Origin: Streptomyces rubradiris
GTDB taxonomy: Bacteria; Actinomycetota; Actinomycetes; Streptomycetales; Streptomycetaceae
Length of the DNA: 64,000 bases
Direction of reading: 5' to 3'
Assembly: GCF_016860525.1 (NCBI RefSeq)
Contig: NZ_BNEA01000015.1
Coordinates: 4,856,001-4,920,000, forward strand
Positions 19,707-28,197 of this stretch are shown piece after piece. Under the pieces are notes generated by a model. That model saw nothing but the letters and a program-made list of their open reading frames with translations. It had not been told where the DNA came from and ran no database searches. The stretch's first letter is position 1; every line of letters begins with the position of its first letter. Position numbers and translations under genes: made by a program.

Positions 19707-20210
19707 CTACGGGACCCGCTGCCGGTGCGCGGGCCGCCTGGGCTCCTGCTTCAGAATCGATTCCGCACCCGCCACGGCCTCCCCGGCCGGCAGTGTCCGG
19801 AACACCCAGGTGCGGTAGGACCAGAACCGGAACAGCGTCGCCACACCGATGCCGACGAACTTGAAGACGTTGCTCTGCAGCGGGGTGTCCCACCCGAAGC
19901 CGTACGTCGCCAGGTACAGCACGCCGTTCTCGATCACCAGGCCGGCCGCGCTGAACAGCAGGAACAGCACCAGTTCCCGGGTGCGCCCGCCCTTGTCGCG
20001 GTCGCGGTAGGTCCAGTACCGGAAGCCGACGTAGTTGAAGACGATGGCCACGACGGTCGCGATGATGCTCGCCCGTACCACCGGCAGGTCCGACATGTTC
20101 CGGACCAGGTTGAACACTCCGAGGTTCACGAGGACCCCGGCCCCGCCGACGGCGCCGAATTTCGCCATCTCGCGTACGAGCCGTTGCAGCCTCTCGGAAC
20201 GAGGTTCCAT
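19707..20210 (-). CDS. GtrA-family membrane protein
   Basis: A 167-residue protein with four predicted membrane helices: FGAVGGAGVLVNLGVFNLV, ASIIATVVAIVFNYVGFRYW, LFLLFSAAGLVIENGVLYL and VFKFVGIGVATLFRFWSYR. The NYVGFRYWTY and FWSYRTWVF motifs are typical of GtrA flippase-like proteins, which help move lipid-linked sugars across the membrane. ATG 20210 follows GGGAG. It is divergent from purK and convergent with the kinase gene. A role in envelope glycosylation is an inference from family. Confidence 0.88.
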   Translation of the reverse strand: MEPRSERLQRLVREMAKFGAVGGAGVLVNLGVFNLVRNMSDLPVVRASIIATVVAIVFNYVGFRYWTYRDRDKGGRTRELVLFLLFSAAGLVIENGVLYLATYGFGWDTPLQSNVFKFVGIGVATLFRFWSYRTWVFRTLPAGEAVAGAESILKQEPRRPAHRQRVP

Positions 20211-20390
20211 GGCTGGGCAGCTCCCGTCGGTAGGGTTCGACAACCCCGCCATGCTAGCCGTGCGGGCCCCGGCGCGCCCATGGACCGGCCCACAGCCGGG
20301 AAACAGGCTGGAAAACAGGCCGGAAAGAGATGGGGAAGCGTCGGGTAAGAGTTCATGGAGGGAGGCGATCCGGCCACCCCGTACGGCCGA

Positions 20391-20396
20391 TACCCT
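20391..20396 (+). promoter_or_regulatory. Candidate -10 box for leaderless purK
   Basis: TACCCT ends 6 bases before the GTG at 20403, the right distance for transcription to start at the first base of that codon. No Shine-Dalgarno at usable spacing precedes this GTG. No clear -35 was found. Confidence 0.45.
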
Positions 20397-20402
20397 AAGG
20401 GT

Positions 20403-21542
20403 GTGACGTTCCCGGTAGTCGGCATGGTCGGCGGGGGGCAGCTCGCGCGTATGACGCACGAGGCGGGCATCCCGTTGGGCATCAGGTTCAAGCTCCTCAG
20501 TGACACCCCTCAGGATTCCGCGGCGCAGGTCGTGAGCGATGTCGTCATCGGCGACTACCGCGACCTGGACACGCTGCGCGAGTTCGCGCGCGGATGCGAC
20601 GTGATCACCTTCGATCACGAACACGTCCCCACCGAGCACCTACGGGCCCTGGAGGCGGACGGCATTCCCGTGCGCCCGGGGCCCGACGCGCTGGTGCACG
20701 CCCAGGACAAGGGCGTGATGCGGGCGAAGCTCGACGCGATCGGCATCCCGTGCCCCCGGCACCGGATCGTGGCCGACCCCGAGGACGTGGTGCGGTTCGC
20801 GGCCGAGGGCGAGGGCTTCCCCGTCGTCCTCAAGACGGTCCGCGGCGGCTACGACGGCAAGGGCGTGTGGGTCGTGGAGAACCCCGAGGAGGCCGCGGAG
20901 CCGTTCCGCGCCGGCGTCCCCGTCCTCGCCGAGGAGAAGGTCGACTACGTCCGCGAGCTGGCCGCCAACGTCGTCCGCTCCCCGCACGGCCAGGCCGTCG
21001 CCTACCCGGTGGTGGAGTCCCGGCAGGTGGACGGCGTGTGCGACACCGTGATCGCGCCCGCCCCGGACCTGCCCGAGGACCTCGCCCTGCACGCCGAGCG
21101 GCTGGCCCTGAGCATCGCCAAGGAACTGGACGTCGTCGGACACCTCGCCGTCGAGCTGTTCCAGACCCGCGACGGCCGCGTCCTGGTCAACGAGCTGGCG
21201 ATGCGCCCGCACAACTCCGGCCACTGGTCCATGGACGGCGCGATCACCTCGCAGTTCGCCAACCACGTCCGCGCGGTCCTGGACCTGCCGCTGGGCGACC
21301 CGCGTCCGCGCGCCAAGTGGACGGTCATGGTCAACGTCCTGGGCGGCGACTTCCCGGACATGTACTCCGCGTACTTGCACTGCATGGCCCGGGACCCCAA
21401 GCTCAAGATCCACATGTACGGCAAGGACGTGAAGCCCGGCCGCAAGGTCGGACACGTCAACACCTACGGCGACGACCTGGACGACGTGCTGGAGCGCGCC
21501 CGTCACGCAGCCGGCTACCTGAGAGGCACGATCACCGAATGA
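20403..21542 (+). CDS. purK: 5-(carboxyamino)imidazole ribonucleotide synthase
   Basis: PurK joins AIR and bicarbonate with ATP to form N5-CAIR in purine synthesis. The 379-residue protein has the Rossmann start [24 protein letters not shown], the ATP-grasp lid [45 protein letters not shown] (metal Glu and Asn) and a C-terminal [11 protein letters not shown] 20403 was chosen because homologous N-termini begin about there; ATG 20355 would add 16 residues after a weak site. It overlaps purE by 4 bases. Confidence 0.95.
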   Translation: MTFPVVGMVGGGQLARMTHEAGIPLGIRFKLLSDTPQDSAAQVVSDVVIGDYRDLDTLREFARGCDVITFDHEHVPTEHLRALEADGIPVRPGPDALVHAQDKGVMRAKLDAIGIPCPRHRIVADPEDVVRFAAEGEGFPVVLKTVRGGYDGKGVWVVENPEEAAEPFRAGVPVLAEEKVDYVRELAANVVRSPHGQAVAYPVVESRQVDGVCDTVIAPAPDLPEDLALHAERLALSIAKELDVVGHLAVELFQTRDGRVLVNELAMRPHNSGHWSMDGAITSQFANHVRAVLDLPLGDPRPRAKWTVMVNVLGGDFPDMYSAYLHCMARDPKLKIHMYGKDVKPGRKVGHVNTYGDDLDDVLERARHAAGYLRGTITE

Positions 21543-22060
21543 GCCCAGTTGTAGGCATCGTCATGGGGTCGGACTCGGACTGGCCCGTCATGGAGGGCGC
21601 CGCCAAGGCCCTGGACGAGTTCGAGATCGCCTACGAGGTCGACGTCGTCTCCGCGCACCGCATGCCCCGCGAGATGATCACCTACGGCGAGCAGGCCGCC
21701 GACCGCGGACTGAAGGTGATCATCGCGGGCGCGGGCGGCGCCGCCCACCTGCCCGGCATGCTCGCCTCCGTCACCCCGCTGCCGGTCATCGGCGTGCCCG
21801 TGCCGCTGAAGTACCTCGACGGCATGGACTCGCTGCTGTCCATCGTGCAGATGCCGGCCGGCGTCCCGGTCGCCACGGTCTCCGTGGCCGGCGCCCGCAA
21901 CGCCGGTCTGCTCGCGGCCCGGATGCTCGCCGCGCACGACGAGGAACTGCTGCACCGGATGCGCGACTTCCAGCAGGACCTGAACGACCAGGCCACCGAG
22001 AAGGGCAAGCGGCTGCGCGCCAAGGTCGAGGGCGCGAGCGGCTTCGGCTTCGGGAAGTGA
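21539..22060 (+). CDS. purE: N5-carboxyaminoimidazole ribonucleotide mutase
   Basis: PurE moves the carboxyl of N5-CAIR to C4. The 173-residue protein has the class I signature [14 protein letters not shown] (phosphate loop), the catalytic histidine in [24 protein letters not shown] and [23 protein letters not shown]. Its length fits the octameric class I enzyme. ATG 21539 overlaps the purK stop in ATGA. Its own stop overlaps the dipeptidase GTG, so the three genes form one translationally coupled operon. Confidence 0.97.
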   Translation: MSPVVGIVMGSDSDWPVMEGAAKALDEFEIAYEVDVVSAHRMPREMITYGEQAADRGLKVIIAGAGGAAHLPGMLASVTPLPVIGVPVPLKYLDGMDSLLSIVQMPAGVPVATVSVAGARNAGLLAARMLAAHDEELLHRMRDFQQDLNDQATEKGKRLRAKVEGASGFGFGK

Positions 22061-23259
22061 CCGGCATGGGCGCGCTGGAGGAGGTCCGGGAACTGCTGCG
22101 CGAGTTCCCGGTCGTGGACGGCCACAACGACCTGCCGTGGGCGCTGCGCGAGCAGGTCCGCTACGACCTCGACGCCCTGGACATCGCCGGGGACCGCCGC
22201 GACCGGCTGCACACCGACCTGCCGCGGCTGCGCGCGGGCGGGGTCGGCGCCCAGTACTGGTCGGTGTACGTGCCGGCCGAGCAGCCGGACCCGGTCGCGG
22301 CCACCCTGGAGCAGATCGACTGCGTCCGCCGGATGCTGGAGCGCTACCCGGCGGACCTGGCGCCCGCGCGGACCGCCGCCGACCTGGAGACGGCCCGCGC
22401 CGAGGGCCGTATCGCCTCCCTCATGGGCGCCGAGGGCGGCCACTCCATCGCCAACTCCCTGGGCACCCTGCGCGCCCTGCACGCGCTCGGCGTGCGCTAC
22501 CTGACGCTCACCCACAACTCCAACGTGGACTGGGCGGACTCCGCGACCGACGTGCCCAGGGCCGGCGGCCTGACCGCCTTCGGCCGCGAGGTGGTCCGGG
22601 AGATGAACCGGCTCGGCATGCTCGTCGACCTCTCCCACGTGGCCGCCACCACCATGCGGGACGCGCTGGACGCCTCCGCCGCGCCGGTGATCTTCTCGCA
22701 CTCCTCCGCCCGCGCGGTCTGCGACCACCCGCGCAACATCCCCGACGACGTCCTGGAGCGGCTGCCCGCCAACGGCGGCGTGGCGATGGTGACGTTCGTG
22801 CCCAAGTTCGTGCTCCAGGCCGCCGTCGACTGGACGGCCGCCGCCGACGAGAACCTGCGCGCCCACGGGCTGCACCACCTGGACACCAGCCCCGAGGCGA
22901 TGCGGCTGCACCGCGCCTTCGAGGAGCGCCACCCGCGCCCGGTCGCCACGGTGTCCGTGGTGGCCGACCACCTGGACCACATGCGCGAGGTGGCCGGCAT
23001 CGACCACCTGGGCATCGGCGGCGACTACGACGGCACCGCGTTCACCCCGGACGGCCTGGACGACGTCTCCGGCTACCCGAACCTCCTCGCCGAGCTGCTG
23101 GACCGCGGCTGGTCCCGCACCGACCTGGCCAAGCTCACCTGGCGCAACGCGGTACGCGTGCTGGGCGCGGCGGAGGACGTGGCCCGCGATCTCCAGGCCA
23201 CCCGCGGCCCCTCCCTCGCCACCATCGGCGAACTGGACGGCACACCCGGCGAGAGCTGA
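22057..23259 (+). CDS. Membrane dipeptidase (M19 family)
   Basis: A 400-residue zinc dipeptidase of the renal dipeptidase family. Metal ligands appear in [10 protein letters not shown] (HxD), MGAEGGHSI (bridging Glu), LVDLSHV (His) and [16 protein letters not shown] (His and Arg). [11 protein letters not shown] provides the catalytic Asp. There is no signal peptide, so it is probably cytoplasmic. Its GTG overlaps the purE stop. The biochemical link to purine synthesis is unclear, but the gene order is common in Streptomyces. Confidence 0.93.
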   Translation: MTGMGALEEVRELLREFPVVDGHNDLPWALREQVRYDLDALDIAGDRRDRLHTDLPRLRAGGVGAQYWSVYVPAEQPDPVAATLEQIDCVRRMLERYPADLAPARTAADLETARAEGRIASLMGAEGGHSIANSLGTLRALHALGVRYLTLTHNSNVDWADSATDVPRAGGLTAFGREVVREMNRLGMLVDLSHVAATTMRDALDASAAPVIFSHSSARAVCDHPRNIPDDVLERLPANGGVAMVTFVPKFVLQAAVDWTAAADENLRAHGLHHLDTSPEAMRLHRAFEERHPRPVATVSVVADHLDHMREVAGIDHLGIGGDYDGTAFTPDGLDDVSGYPNLLAELLDRGWSRTDLAKLTWRNAVRVLGAAEDVARDLQATRGPSLATIGELDGTPGES

Positions 23260-23278
23260 CCGGGACGTCCGAGGGTCC

Positions 23279-23671
23279 TCACGTGTGCTCGATCCGGCAC
23301 AGGCAGAACGGATGCCCGGCCGGGTCGGCGTACACCTGGAAGTCCTTCTTCCCGCGGTCCTCCAGGTCCAGCGGACGGGCGCCGAGCGCGAGCACCCGCT
23401 CGTGGGCGGCGTCGATGTCCGCCCAGGTCGGGCCCGCGTCGAAGTCGATGTGGAGCTGCTGGCCGTTGCGGTCGGCGCGCGGCCACTCCGGCGGTGTGTG
23501 GCCCTCGGCCCGCTGGAAGGCCAGCCGGGGCCCGTCCGGCACCTGGAGGACGACCCAGTCGTCGTCCTCGGGCTCCGGGGTGCCCCCGGCCACCGCCGCG
23601 TAGAAGGCGGCCAGGCGGTGCGGGTCGGGACAGTCGAGCACGACGGTACGGAAACGGGCCACGGGTGCCAT
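23279..23671 (-). CDS. VOC-superfamily protein (glyoxalase-like), copy A
   Basis: A 130-residue glyoxalase/bleomycin-resistance-like protein. It starts MAPVARFRTVVLDCPDPHRLAAFYAAV and ends YADPAGHPFCLC, the two half-barrel motifs. ATG 23671 follows GGAGGA; the longer upstream frame overlaps the neighbour and is rejected. It is a tandem paralogue of the next gene and lies in the same direction, so both are likely expressed from the GGTAAC-rich promoter at 24078-24137. The ligand or reaction is unknown. Confidence 0.9.
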   Translation of the reverse strand: MAPVARFRTVVLDCPDPHRLAAFYAAVAGGTPEPEDDDWVVLQVPDGPRLAFQRAEGHTPPEWPRADRNGQQLHIDFDAGPTWADIDAAHERVLALGARPLDLEDRGKKDFQVYADPAGHPFCLCRIEHT

Positions 23672-23702
23672 GGGTCCTCCGGTTTCTGGTGTTCGAGAGA
23701 TC

Positions 23703-24062
23703 TCAGCCGGCGCAGAGACAGAACGGGTGCCCCGCCGGGTCGGCGTAGACACGGAAGCTGCGGGACCGGTCGGCGGTGTCCAGCGGCCTGGCGCCCAGTT
23801 CCAGCGCCTCCTTCTCGGCCGCGTCCAGGTCCGGCACGGTCAGGTCCAGGTGGAACTGCTGGGAGTGGTCAGCCGCGGGCCACTGGGGCGGCACGAACCC
23901 GGGCGCCCGCTGGAAGGCGAGCGTCGGACCGCCGGGCACCTTCAGGTCCACCCAGTCGCCGTCGTCCTCCACCGTGCCGCCCAGCACAGCGGCGTAGAAG
24001 CCGGCCAGGGCACGGGGGTCGGGACAGTCCAGGACCACGGCTTCGAGCTTGGCGAAAGCCAT
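23703..24062 (-). CDS. VOC-superfamily protein (glyoxalase-like), copy B
   Basis: A 119-residue paralogue of the downstream protein. It shares VVLDCPDP...LAGFYAAVLGG, the LAFQRAPGF segment, the ELGARPLD turn and YADPAGHPFCLC. ATG 24062 has GAGGAGGT upstream. It is the promoter-proximal gene of the pair. Candidate metal ligands (the Gln/His in SQQFHLD and the His in AGHPFC) are in the usual positions, but substrate and metal use are not predictable. Confidence 0.9.
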   Translation of the reverse strand: MAFAKLEAVVLDCPDPRALAGFYAAVLGGTVEDDGDWVDLKVPGGPTLAFQRAPGFVPPQWPAADHSQQFHLDLTVPDLDAAEKEALELGARPLDTADRSRSFRVYADPAGHPFCLCAG

Positions 24063-24077
24063 GACTACCTCCTCGTC

Positions 24078-24137
24078 GTTACCTGTAGGGAAAGGTAACC
24101 GGTAACGGTTACCCCATACTCCGCCAGAAGCGGTAAC
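24078..24137. promoter_or_regulatory. GGTAAC-repeat operator between VOC pair and CGNR gene
   Basis: Five GGTAAC/GTTACC half-sites lie at 24078, 24094, 24101, 24108 and 24132. The middle ones form the perfect inverted repeat GGTAACCG-GTAA-CGGTTACC (24094-24113). The region separates divergent start codons 84 bases apart. It looks like a cooperative operator, most simply for the CGNR regulator encoded next to it. Confidence 0.6.
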
Positions 24138-24146
24138 GTCGCAAGC

Positions 24147-24653
24147 ATGAGCGAGAGATCCGCCGCTCCGGGCGGCCTGGCACTGGTCGAGTCACTGGTG
24201 AACACGCTCGACCTGGAGGCGGGTACCGACGCGCTGGACACGCCGGAGGCCCGCGTCCGGCTGGGGATCACCGAGGACGGCGTCGCCGAGGCCCGCGAAC
24301 TGCGCGAGTCGCTGCGCGCCGCGCTGCTCGCCCACGCCGGCCACCCGCCGCACCGCGCCGTGACCCCGCTCGGCACCCTGCTCGCCCGGGCCCCGCTGTA
24401 CGTCGCCGTGGACGACCACGACGGCTCCGCCCGACTGGCCCCCGCCGTGCAGGGTCCGCTGCTCTCCCGCGTCGCCACCGCCGTCGCCGAGGCGCTCGTC
24501 GCCGGCACCTGGACCAGGCTCAAGGCGTGCGAGTCCGAGACCTGCCACTGGGCGTACTACGACCGCAGCCCCGCCGGCCGCGGGCGCTGGTGCTCCATGC
24601 AGCTCTGCGGCGCCCGCGCCAAGATGCGCCGCTACCGCGCGAAGGGCCCCTGA
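24147..24653 (+). CDS. CGNR zinc-finger (ABATE-domain) regulator
   Basis: A 168-residue protein with an N-terminal helical ABATE-like domain (LVESLVNTLDLEAGTDALDTPEARVRLG). The C-terminal CGNR zinc finger reads ACESETCHWAYYDRSPAGRGRWCSM and then LCGARAKMRRYR; four cysteines bind zinc, and here the CGNR motif reads CGAR. Such proteins are treated as stress-responsive DNA-binding regulators. It is divergent from the tandem VOC genes over a GGTAAC-repeat operator. It probably regulates itself and them, which is inferred from layout. Confidence 0.88.
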   Translation: MSERSAAPGGLALVESLVNTLDLEAGTDALDTPEARVRLGITEDGVAEARELRESLRAALLAHAGHPPHRAVTPLGTLLARAPLYVAVDDHDGSARLAPAVQGPLLSRVATAVAEALVAGTWTRLKACESETCHWAYYDRSPAGRGRWCSMQLCGARAKMRRYRAKGP

Positions 24654-24685
24654 CCCCCGCCACCGATGGTGCACAATGCGCACAG

Positions 24686-24724
24686 CCCCCGGTTCGGCCG
24701 ACTGAGCCTCGGCCGAACCGGGGG
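24686..24724. terminator. Terminator of the CGNR gene
   Basis: A perfect 14-bp stem CCCCCGGTTCGGCC with its complement and an 11-base loop lies 33 bases after the CGNR stop. Confidence 0.85.
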
Positions 24725-24772
24725 CGTGCGCCACGCGGAACGGCCACCACTGCCCGCGACCCGGGATGACGA

Positions 24773-24801
24773 ACGGCCCCCCGCGTCAACAGGGGGGCCG
24801 T
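24773..24801. terminator. Terminator of UDP-glucose dehydrogenase gene
   Basis: The 10-bp stem ACGGCCCCCC/GGGGGGCCGT with a 9-base loop lies 29 bases beyond the minus-strand stop at 24831. With the neighbouring hairpin it insulates the two convergent genes. Confidence 0.8.
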
Positions 24802-24830
24802 CGCTCTTCGGCGTGTCACACGCCGTGCCG

Positions 24831-26174
24831 TCAGGCCGTCGGCCGCCCCATCGCCCGGTACGTCCAGCCGGCCCGGCGCCACAGCTCCGGGTCGAGGGTG
24901 TTGCGGCCGTCGAGCAGGACCCGGGCCGCCGCGACCTCGCCCAGCGCCGCCGGGTCCAGCTCGCGGAACTCCCGCCACTCGGTCAGGTGCAGGACGACAT
25001 GGGCGCCCCGGACGGCCTCCTCCGCGGTGTCGGCGTAGCCCAGGGTCGGGAAGACCTTGCGGGCGTTGGCCATGCCCTTCGGGTCGTACACCGTCACCTG
25101 GCCGCCCTGGAGGTGGATCTGCCCGGCCACGTTCAGCGCGGGCGAGTCGCGCACGTCGTCCGAGTCCGGCTTGAAGGTGGCGCCGAGCACCGCGACCCGC
25201 TTGCCGAGGAAGGAGCCGCCGCCGAGTGCCTCCCGGGCCATCTCCACCATCTGGCCGCGCCGGCGCATGTTGATGGAGTCGATCTCGCGCAGGAAGGTCA
25301 GCGCCTGGTCGGCGCCCAGCTCGCCCGCGCGGGCCATGAACGCCCGGATGTCCTTGGGCAGACAGCCGCCACCGAAGCCGACCCCGGCGCGCAGGAACTT
25401 GTGGCCGATCCGGTCGTCGTGGCCGATGGCCTCCGCGAGCTTCGCCACGTCACCGCCGGCCGCCTCGCACACCTCCGCCATCGCGTTGATGAAGGAGATC
25501 TTGGTGGCGAGGAAGGAGTTCGCGGCCGTCTTCACCAGCTCCGCGGTCGGGAAGTCGGTGACGACGAACGGCGTGCCCTCGGCCACCGGCGTCGCGTACA
25601 CCTCGCGCAGCAGCTTCTCGGCGCGCTCGCCACGGACGCCGACCACGATCCGGTCCGGGTGCAGGGTGTCCTGGACGGCGAAGCCCTCGCGCAGGAACTC
25701 CGGGTTCCAGGCCAGCTCGGCGTCCGCGCCCGCCGGGGCGTGCTCGGCGAGGTAGGCCGCCAGCCGCTCGGCGGAGCCCACCGGCACGGTCGACTTGCCC
25801 ACGACCAGGGCCGGGCCGTGCAGATGCGGGGCGAGGGAGGCGATCGCGGAGTCCACGTACGACATGTCGCAGGCGTACTCGCCGTGCTTCTGCGGGGTGT
25901 TGACGCACACGAAGTGCACATCGCCGAAGGCCCCGGCCTCGGCCCAGTCCGTGGTGAACCGCAGCCGCCCGGTCGAGCCCTCGATCCCGGCGACGTGCCT
26001 GCGCAGCAGCTCCTGGAGCCCCGGCTCGTACATCGGCGTCTCGCCGCGCTCCAGCAGCGCGATCTTCTCGGGTACGACGTCCAGGCCCAGCACCTCGAAG
26101 CCCAGCTCGGCCATGGCCGCGGCGTGCGTGGCGCCGAGGTAGCCGGTGCCGATCACGGTGATCTTCAGGCTCAT
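24831..26174 (-). CDS. ugd: UDP-glucose 6-dehydrogenase
   Basis: A 447-residue NAD+-dependent enzyme that would oxidise UDP-glucose to UDP-glucuronate, a precursor of acidic glycans. The Rossmann start ITVIGTGYLGATHAAAMAELG is followed by VCVNTPQ, GKSTVPVGSAERL, NPEFLREGFA and the central helix ELVKTAANSFLATKISFIN. The catalytic cysteine is in GFGGGCLPKD and the C-terminal part has LGATFKPDSDDVRDSPAL. ATG 26174 follows GGAGCA. It is divergent from an acyl-CoA dehydrogenase gene. Some relatives use UDP-N-acetyl sugars, so the substrate is probable, not certain. Confidence 0.92.
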   Translation of the reverse strand: MSLKITVIGTGYLGATHAAAMAELGFEVLGLDVVPEKIALLERGETPMYEPGLQELLRRHVAGIEGSTGRLRFTTDWAEAGAFGDVHFVCVNTPQKHGEYACDMSYVDSAIASLAPHLHGPALVVGKSTVPVGSAERLAAYLAEHAPAGADAELAWNPEFLREGFAVQDTLHPDRIVVGVRGERAEKLLREVYATPVAEGTPFVVTDFPTAELVKTAANSFLATKISFINAMAEVCEAAGGDVAKLAEAIGHDDRIGHKFLRAGVGFGGGCLPKDIRAFMARAGELGADQALTFLREIDSINMRRRGQMVEMAREALGGGSFLGKRVAVLGATFKPDSDDVRDSPALNVAGQIHLQGGQVTVYDPKGMANARKVFPTLGYADTAEEAVRGAHVVLHLTEWREFRELDPAALGEVAAARVLLDGRNTLDPELWRRAGWTYRAMGRPTA

Positions 26175-26308
26175 GGGTGCTCCAGCTCGGGTCCGTCGGT
26201 CGTGCTCGGTCATGCGGGCCCGAGCATATCCGGGCCGCTCGCGGGGCATTTCTCCCGCTGTCGCGTAGGTCACGTAGGCGGGTGAGGGCCGGACCTCTAA
26301 AATTTGAG

Positions 26309-26322
26309 TTACTTAACGGTAA
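26309..26322. promoter_or_regulatory. TTAC-N6-GTAA inverted repeat
   Basis: TTAC-TTAACG-GTAA sits in an AT-rich island (about 26298-26340) upstream of the acyl-CoA dehydrogenase. Islands this AT-rich are rare in this genome and usually mark promoters. A TetR/FadR-like operator is possible. Confidence 0.35.
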
Positions 26323-26362
26323 TTAGCGTCAGTATCACTGCGTCTTTGGAGCGTGAGAGACC

Positions 26363-27520
26363 GTGGCCGGATCGGCTGACTTCGACCTGTACCGCCCGTC
26401 CGAGGAGCACGACATGCTCCGGGACGCCGTCCGCTCCCTGGTCGAGGCGAAGATCGCGCCGTACGCCGCGGTGGTGGACGAGGAGGCCCGCTTCCCGCAG
26501 GAGGCCCTCGACGCCCTGGTGGCGAACGACCTGCACGCCGTGCACGTCCCCGAGGAGTACGGCGGCTCCGGCGCCGACGCGCTCGCCACGGTCATCGTGA
26601 TCGAGGAGGTCGCCCGCGCCTGTGTCTCCTCCTCGCTCATCCCGGCCGTGAACAAGCTGGGCTCGCTGCCGGTGATCCTCTCCGGCTCCGAGGAGCTGAA
26701 GAAGAAGTACCTGGGCCCGCTGGCCAAGGGCGACGCGATGTTCTCGTACTGCCTCTCCGAGCCGGACGCGGGCTCGGACGCGGCCGGCATGAAGACCAAG
26801 GCCGTCCGCGACGGCGACCACTGGGTGCTCAACGGCGTCAAGCGCTGGATCACCAACGCGGGCGTCTCCGAGTACTACACGGTGATGGCCGTGACGGACC
26901 CCTCGAAGCGCTCGAAGGGCATCTCCGCCTTCGTCGTGGAGAAGTCCGACGAGGGCGTCTCCTTCGGCGCCCCGGAGAAGAAGCTCGGCATCAAGGGCTC
27001 CCCGACCCGCGAGGTCTACTTCGACAACGTCCGCATCCCCGCCGACCGCATGATCGGCGAGGAGGGCACCGGCTTCATGACGGCCATGAAGACCCTGGAC
27101 CACACCCGCATCACCATCGCGGCCCAGGCCCTCGGCGTCGCCCAGGGCGCCTTCGACTACGCCAAGGGCTACGTCCAGGAGCGCAAGCAGTTCGGCAAGC
27201 CGATCGCCGACTTCCAGGGCATCCAGTTCATGCTCGCCGACATGTCGATGAAGATCTCGGCGGCCCGCGCCCTCACCTACCAGGCCGCCGCCGCCTCCGA
27301 GCGCGGCGACGCCGACCTCACCTACCTCGGCGCCGCCGCCAAGTGCTTCGCCTCGGACGTCGCCATGGAGGTCACCACCGACGCCGTCCAGCTCCTCGGC
27401 GGCTACGGCTACACCCGCGACTACCCGGTGGAGCGCATGATGCGCGACGCCAAGATCACCCAGATCTACGAGGGCACGAACCAGGTCCAGCGCATCGTCA
27501 TGGCGCGCAACCTGCCGTAG
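26363..27520 (+). CDS. Acyl-CoA dehydrogenase
   Basis: A 385-residue FAD flavoprotein that would introduce the alpha,beta double bond in acyl-CoA. The N-terminal helical domain begins YRPSEEHDMLRDAVRSLVEAKIAPYA. The middle domain has the flavin-contact motif YCLSEPDAGSDAAGMKTKA and WITNAG. The C-terminal domain carries RITIAAQALGVAQGAFDYA...ERKQFGKPIADFQ and ends IYEGTNQVQRIVMARNL with the catalytic Glu region. The GTG start has a weak GTGAGAG site. Chain-length preference cannot be read from sequence. A terminator follows and it stands alone. Confidence 0.95.
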   Translation: MAGSADFDLYRPSEEHDMLRDAVRSLVEAKIAPYAAVVDEEARFPQEALDALVANDLHAVHVPEEYGGSGADALATVIVIEEVARACVSSSLIPAVNKLGSLPVILSGSEELKKKYLGPLAKGDAMFSYCLSEPDAGSDAAGMKTKAVRDGDHWVLNGVKRWITNAGVSEYYTVMAVTDPSKRSKGISAFVVEKSDEGVSFGAPEKKLGIKGSPTREVYFDNVRIPADRMIGEEGTGFMTAMKTLDHTRITIAAQALGVAQGAFDYAKGYVQERKQFGKPIADFQGIQFMLADMSMKISAARALTYQAAAASERGDADLTYLGAAAKCFASDVAMEVTTDAVQLLGGYGYTRDYPVERMMRDAKITQIYEGTNQVQRIVMARNLP

Positions 27521-27542
27521 CCGTCCGGGGGTTCGGGGTCTT

Positions 27543-27570
27543 CGGAAGGCGTCCCTCCGGGCGCCTTCCG
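27543..27570. terminator. Terminator of acyl-CoA dehydrogenase gene
   Basis: A perfect 9-bp stem CGGAAGGCG/CGCCTTCCG with a 10-base loop starts 22 bases after the stop codon. Confidence 0.8.
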
Positions 27571-27723
27571 GCGACGACGACCCGCTCGTCCTTCTGGCCG
27601 GCCTCCTGCTCCGGGCCGTGGACCGGTGAGGGGGCGCGGGCCCGACGTGCGGGGTGGCGGGGCCGGGCGTAAGACGGAAGGGCACGGGGTCCGCCCCGGG
27701 CCCCCGCCTTCCCAGGAGGAGCC

Positions 27724-28089
27724 ATGACCCAGTCGCCGACGATGCCCGCGCTCACGCGGGAGATGCAGGACTGCATCGCCGCCTGCATGGACTGCCACAG
27801 CATCTGCGAGGAGACCATGAGCTCCTGCATGCAGAAGGGCGGCCAGCAGCAGATGCAGATCATGCGCGCGCTGATGGACTGCTCCGAGACCACCCGGATG
27901 TGCGCCGACATGATGATGCGCCGCTCGCCCATGCACACCGACATGTGCGCGCTGTGTGCCAAGGCGTGCGACATGTGCGCCGAGGCGTGTACCACCATGC
28001 CGGACGACCAGCAGCTGACGCGCTGTGCCGAGGCGTGTCGCCGCTGTGCCGAGAGCTGCCGGACGATGGCGGGCGCCGGGCGCGTGTAG
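27724..28089 (+). CDS. Four-helix Cys-rich copper-storage protein (Csp3-like)
   Basis: A 121-residue protein with 16 cysteines at 17, 21, 24, 28, 35, 53, 60, 75, 78, 82, 85, 89, 101, 105, 108 and 112. They are mostly spaced 3-4 residues apart, as on the inner faces of a helical bundle. Many Met and His are also present. This is the DUF326/Csp family, whose members store many Cu(I) ions inside a four-helix bundle. There is no signal peptide, so it is of the cytosolic Csp3 type. AGGAGG precedes ATG 27724. No copper transporter, chaperone or CsoR gene is nearby. Confidence 0.92.
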   Translation: MTQSPTMPALTREMQDCIAACMDCHSICEETMSSCMQKGGQQQMQIMRALMDCSETTRMCADMMMRRSPMHTDMCALCAKACDMCAEACTTMPDDQQLTRCAEACRRCAESCRTMAGAGRV

Positions 28090-28197
28090 CCCCGCAACGG
28101 CAGCCGCAGCCGCAGCCGCGACGGCACGGCCGGGGGCACCCGGCCCGGCGCACCCGCGCCCCGCTTCCCGGCGCCCCCGGCCCTCGCTCCCCGGCGC

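Noticed and set aside
24666..26285. A 539-residue plus-strand open frame antisense to ugd
   Set aside because: It mirrors the third-position GC of the real minus-strand dehydrogenase and has no recognisable motif.
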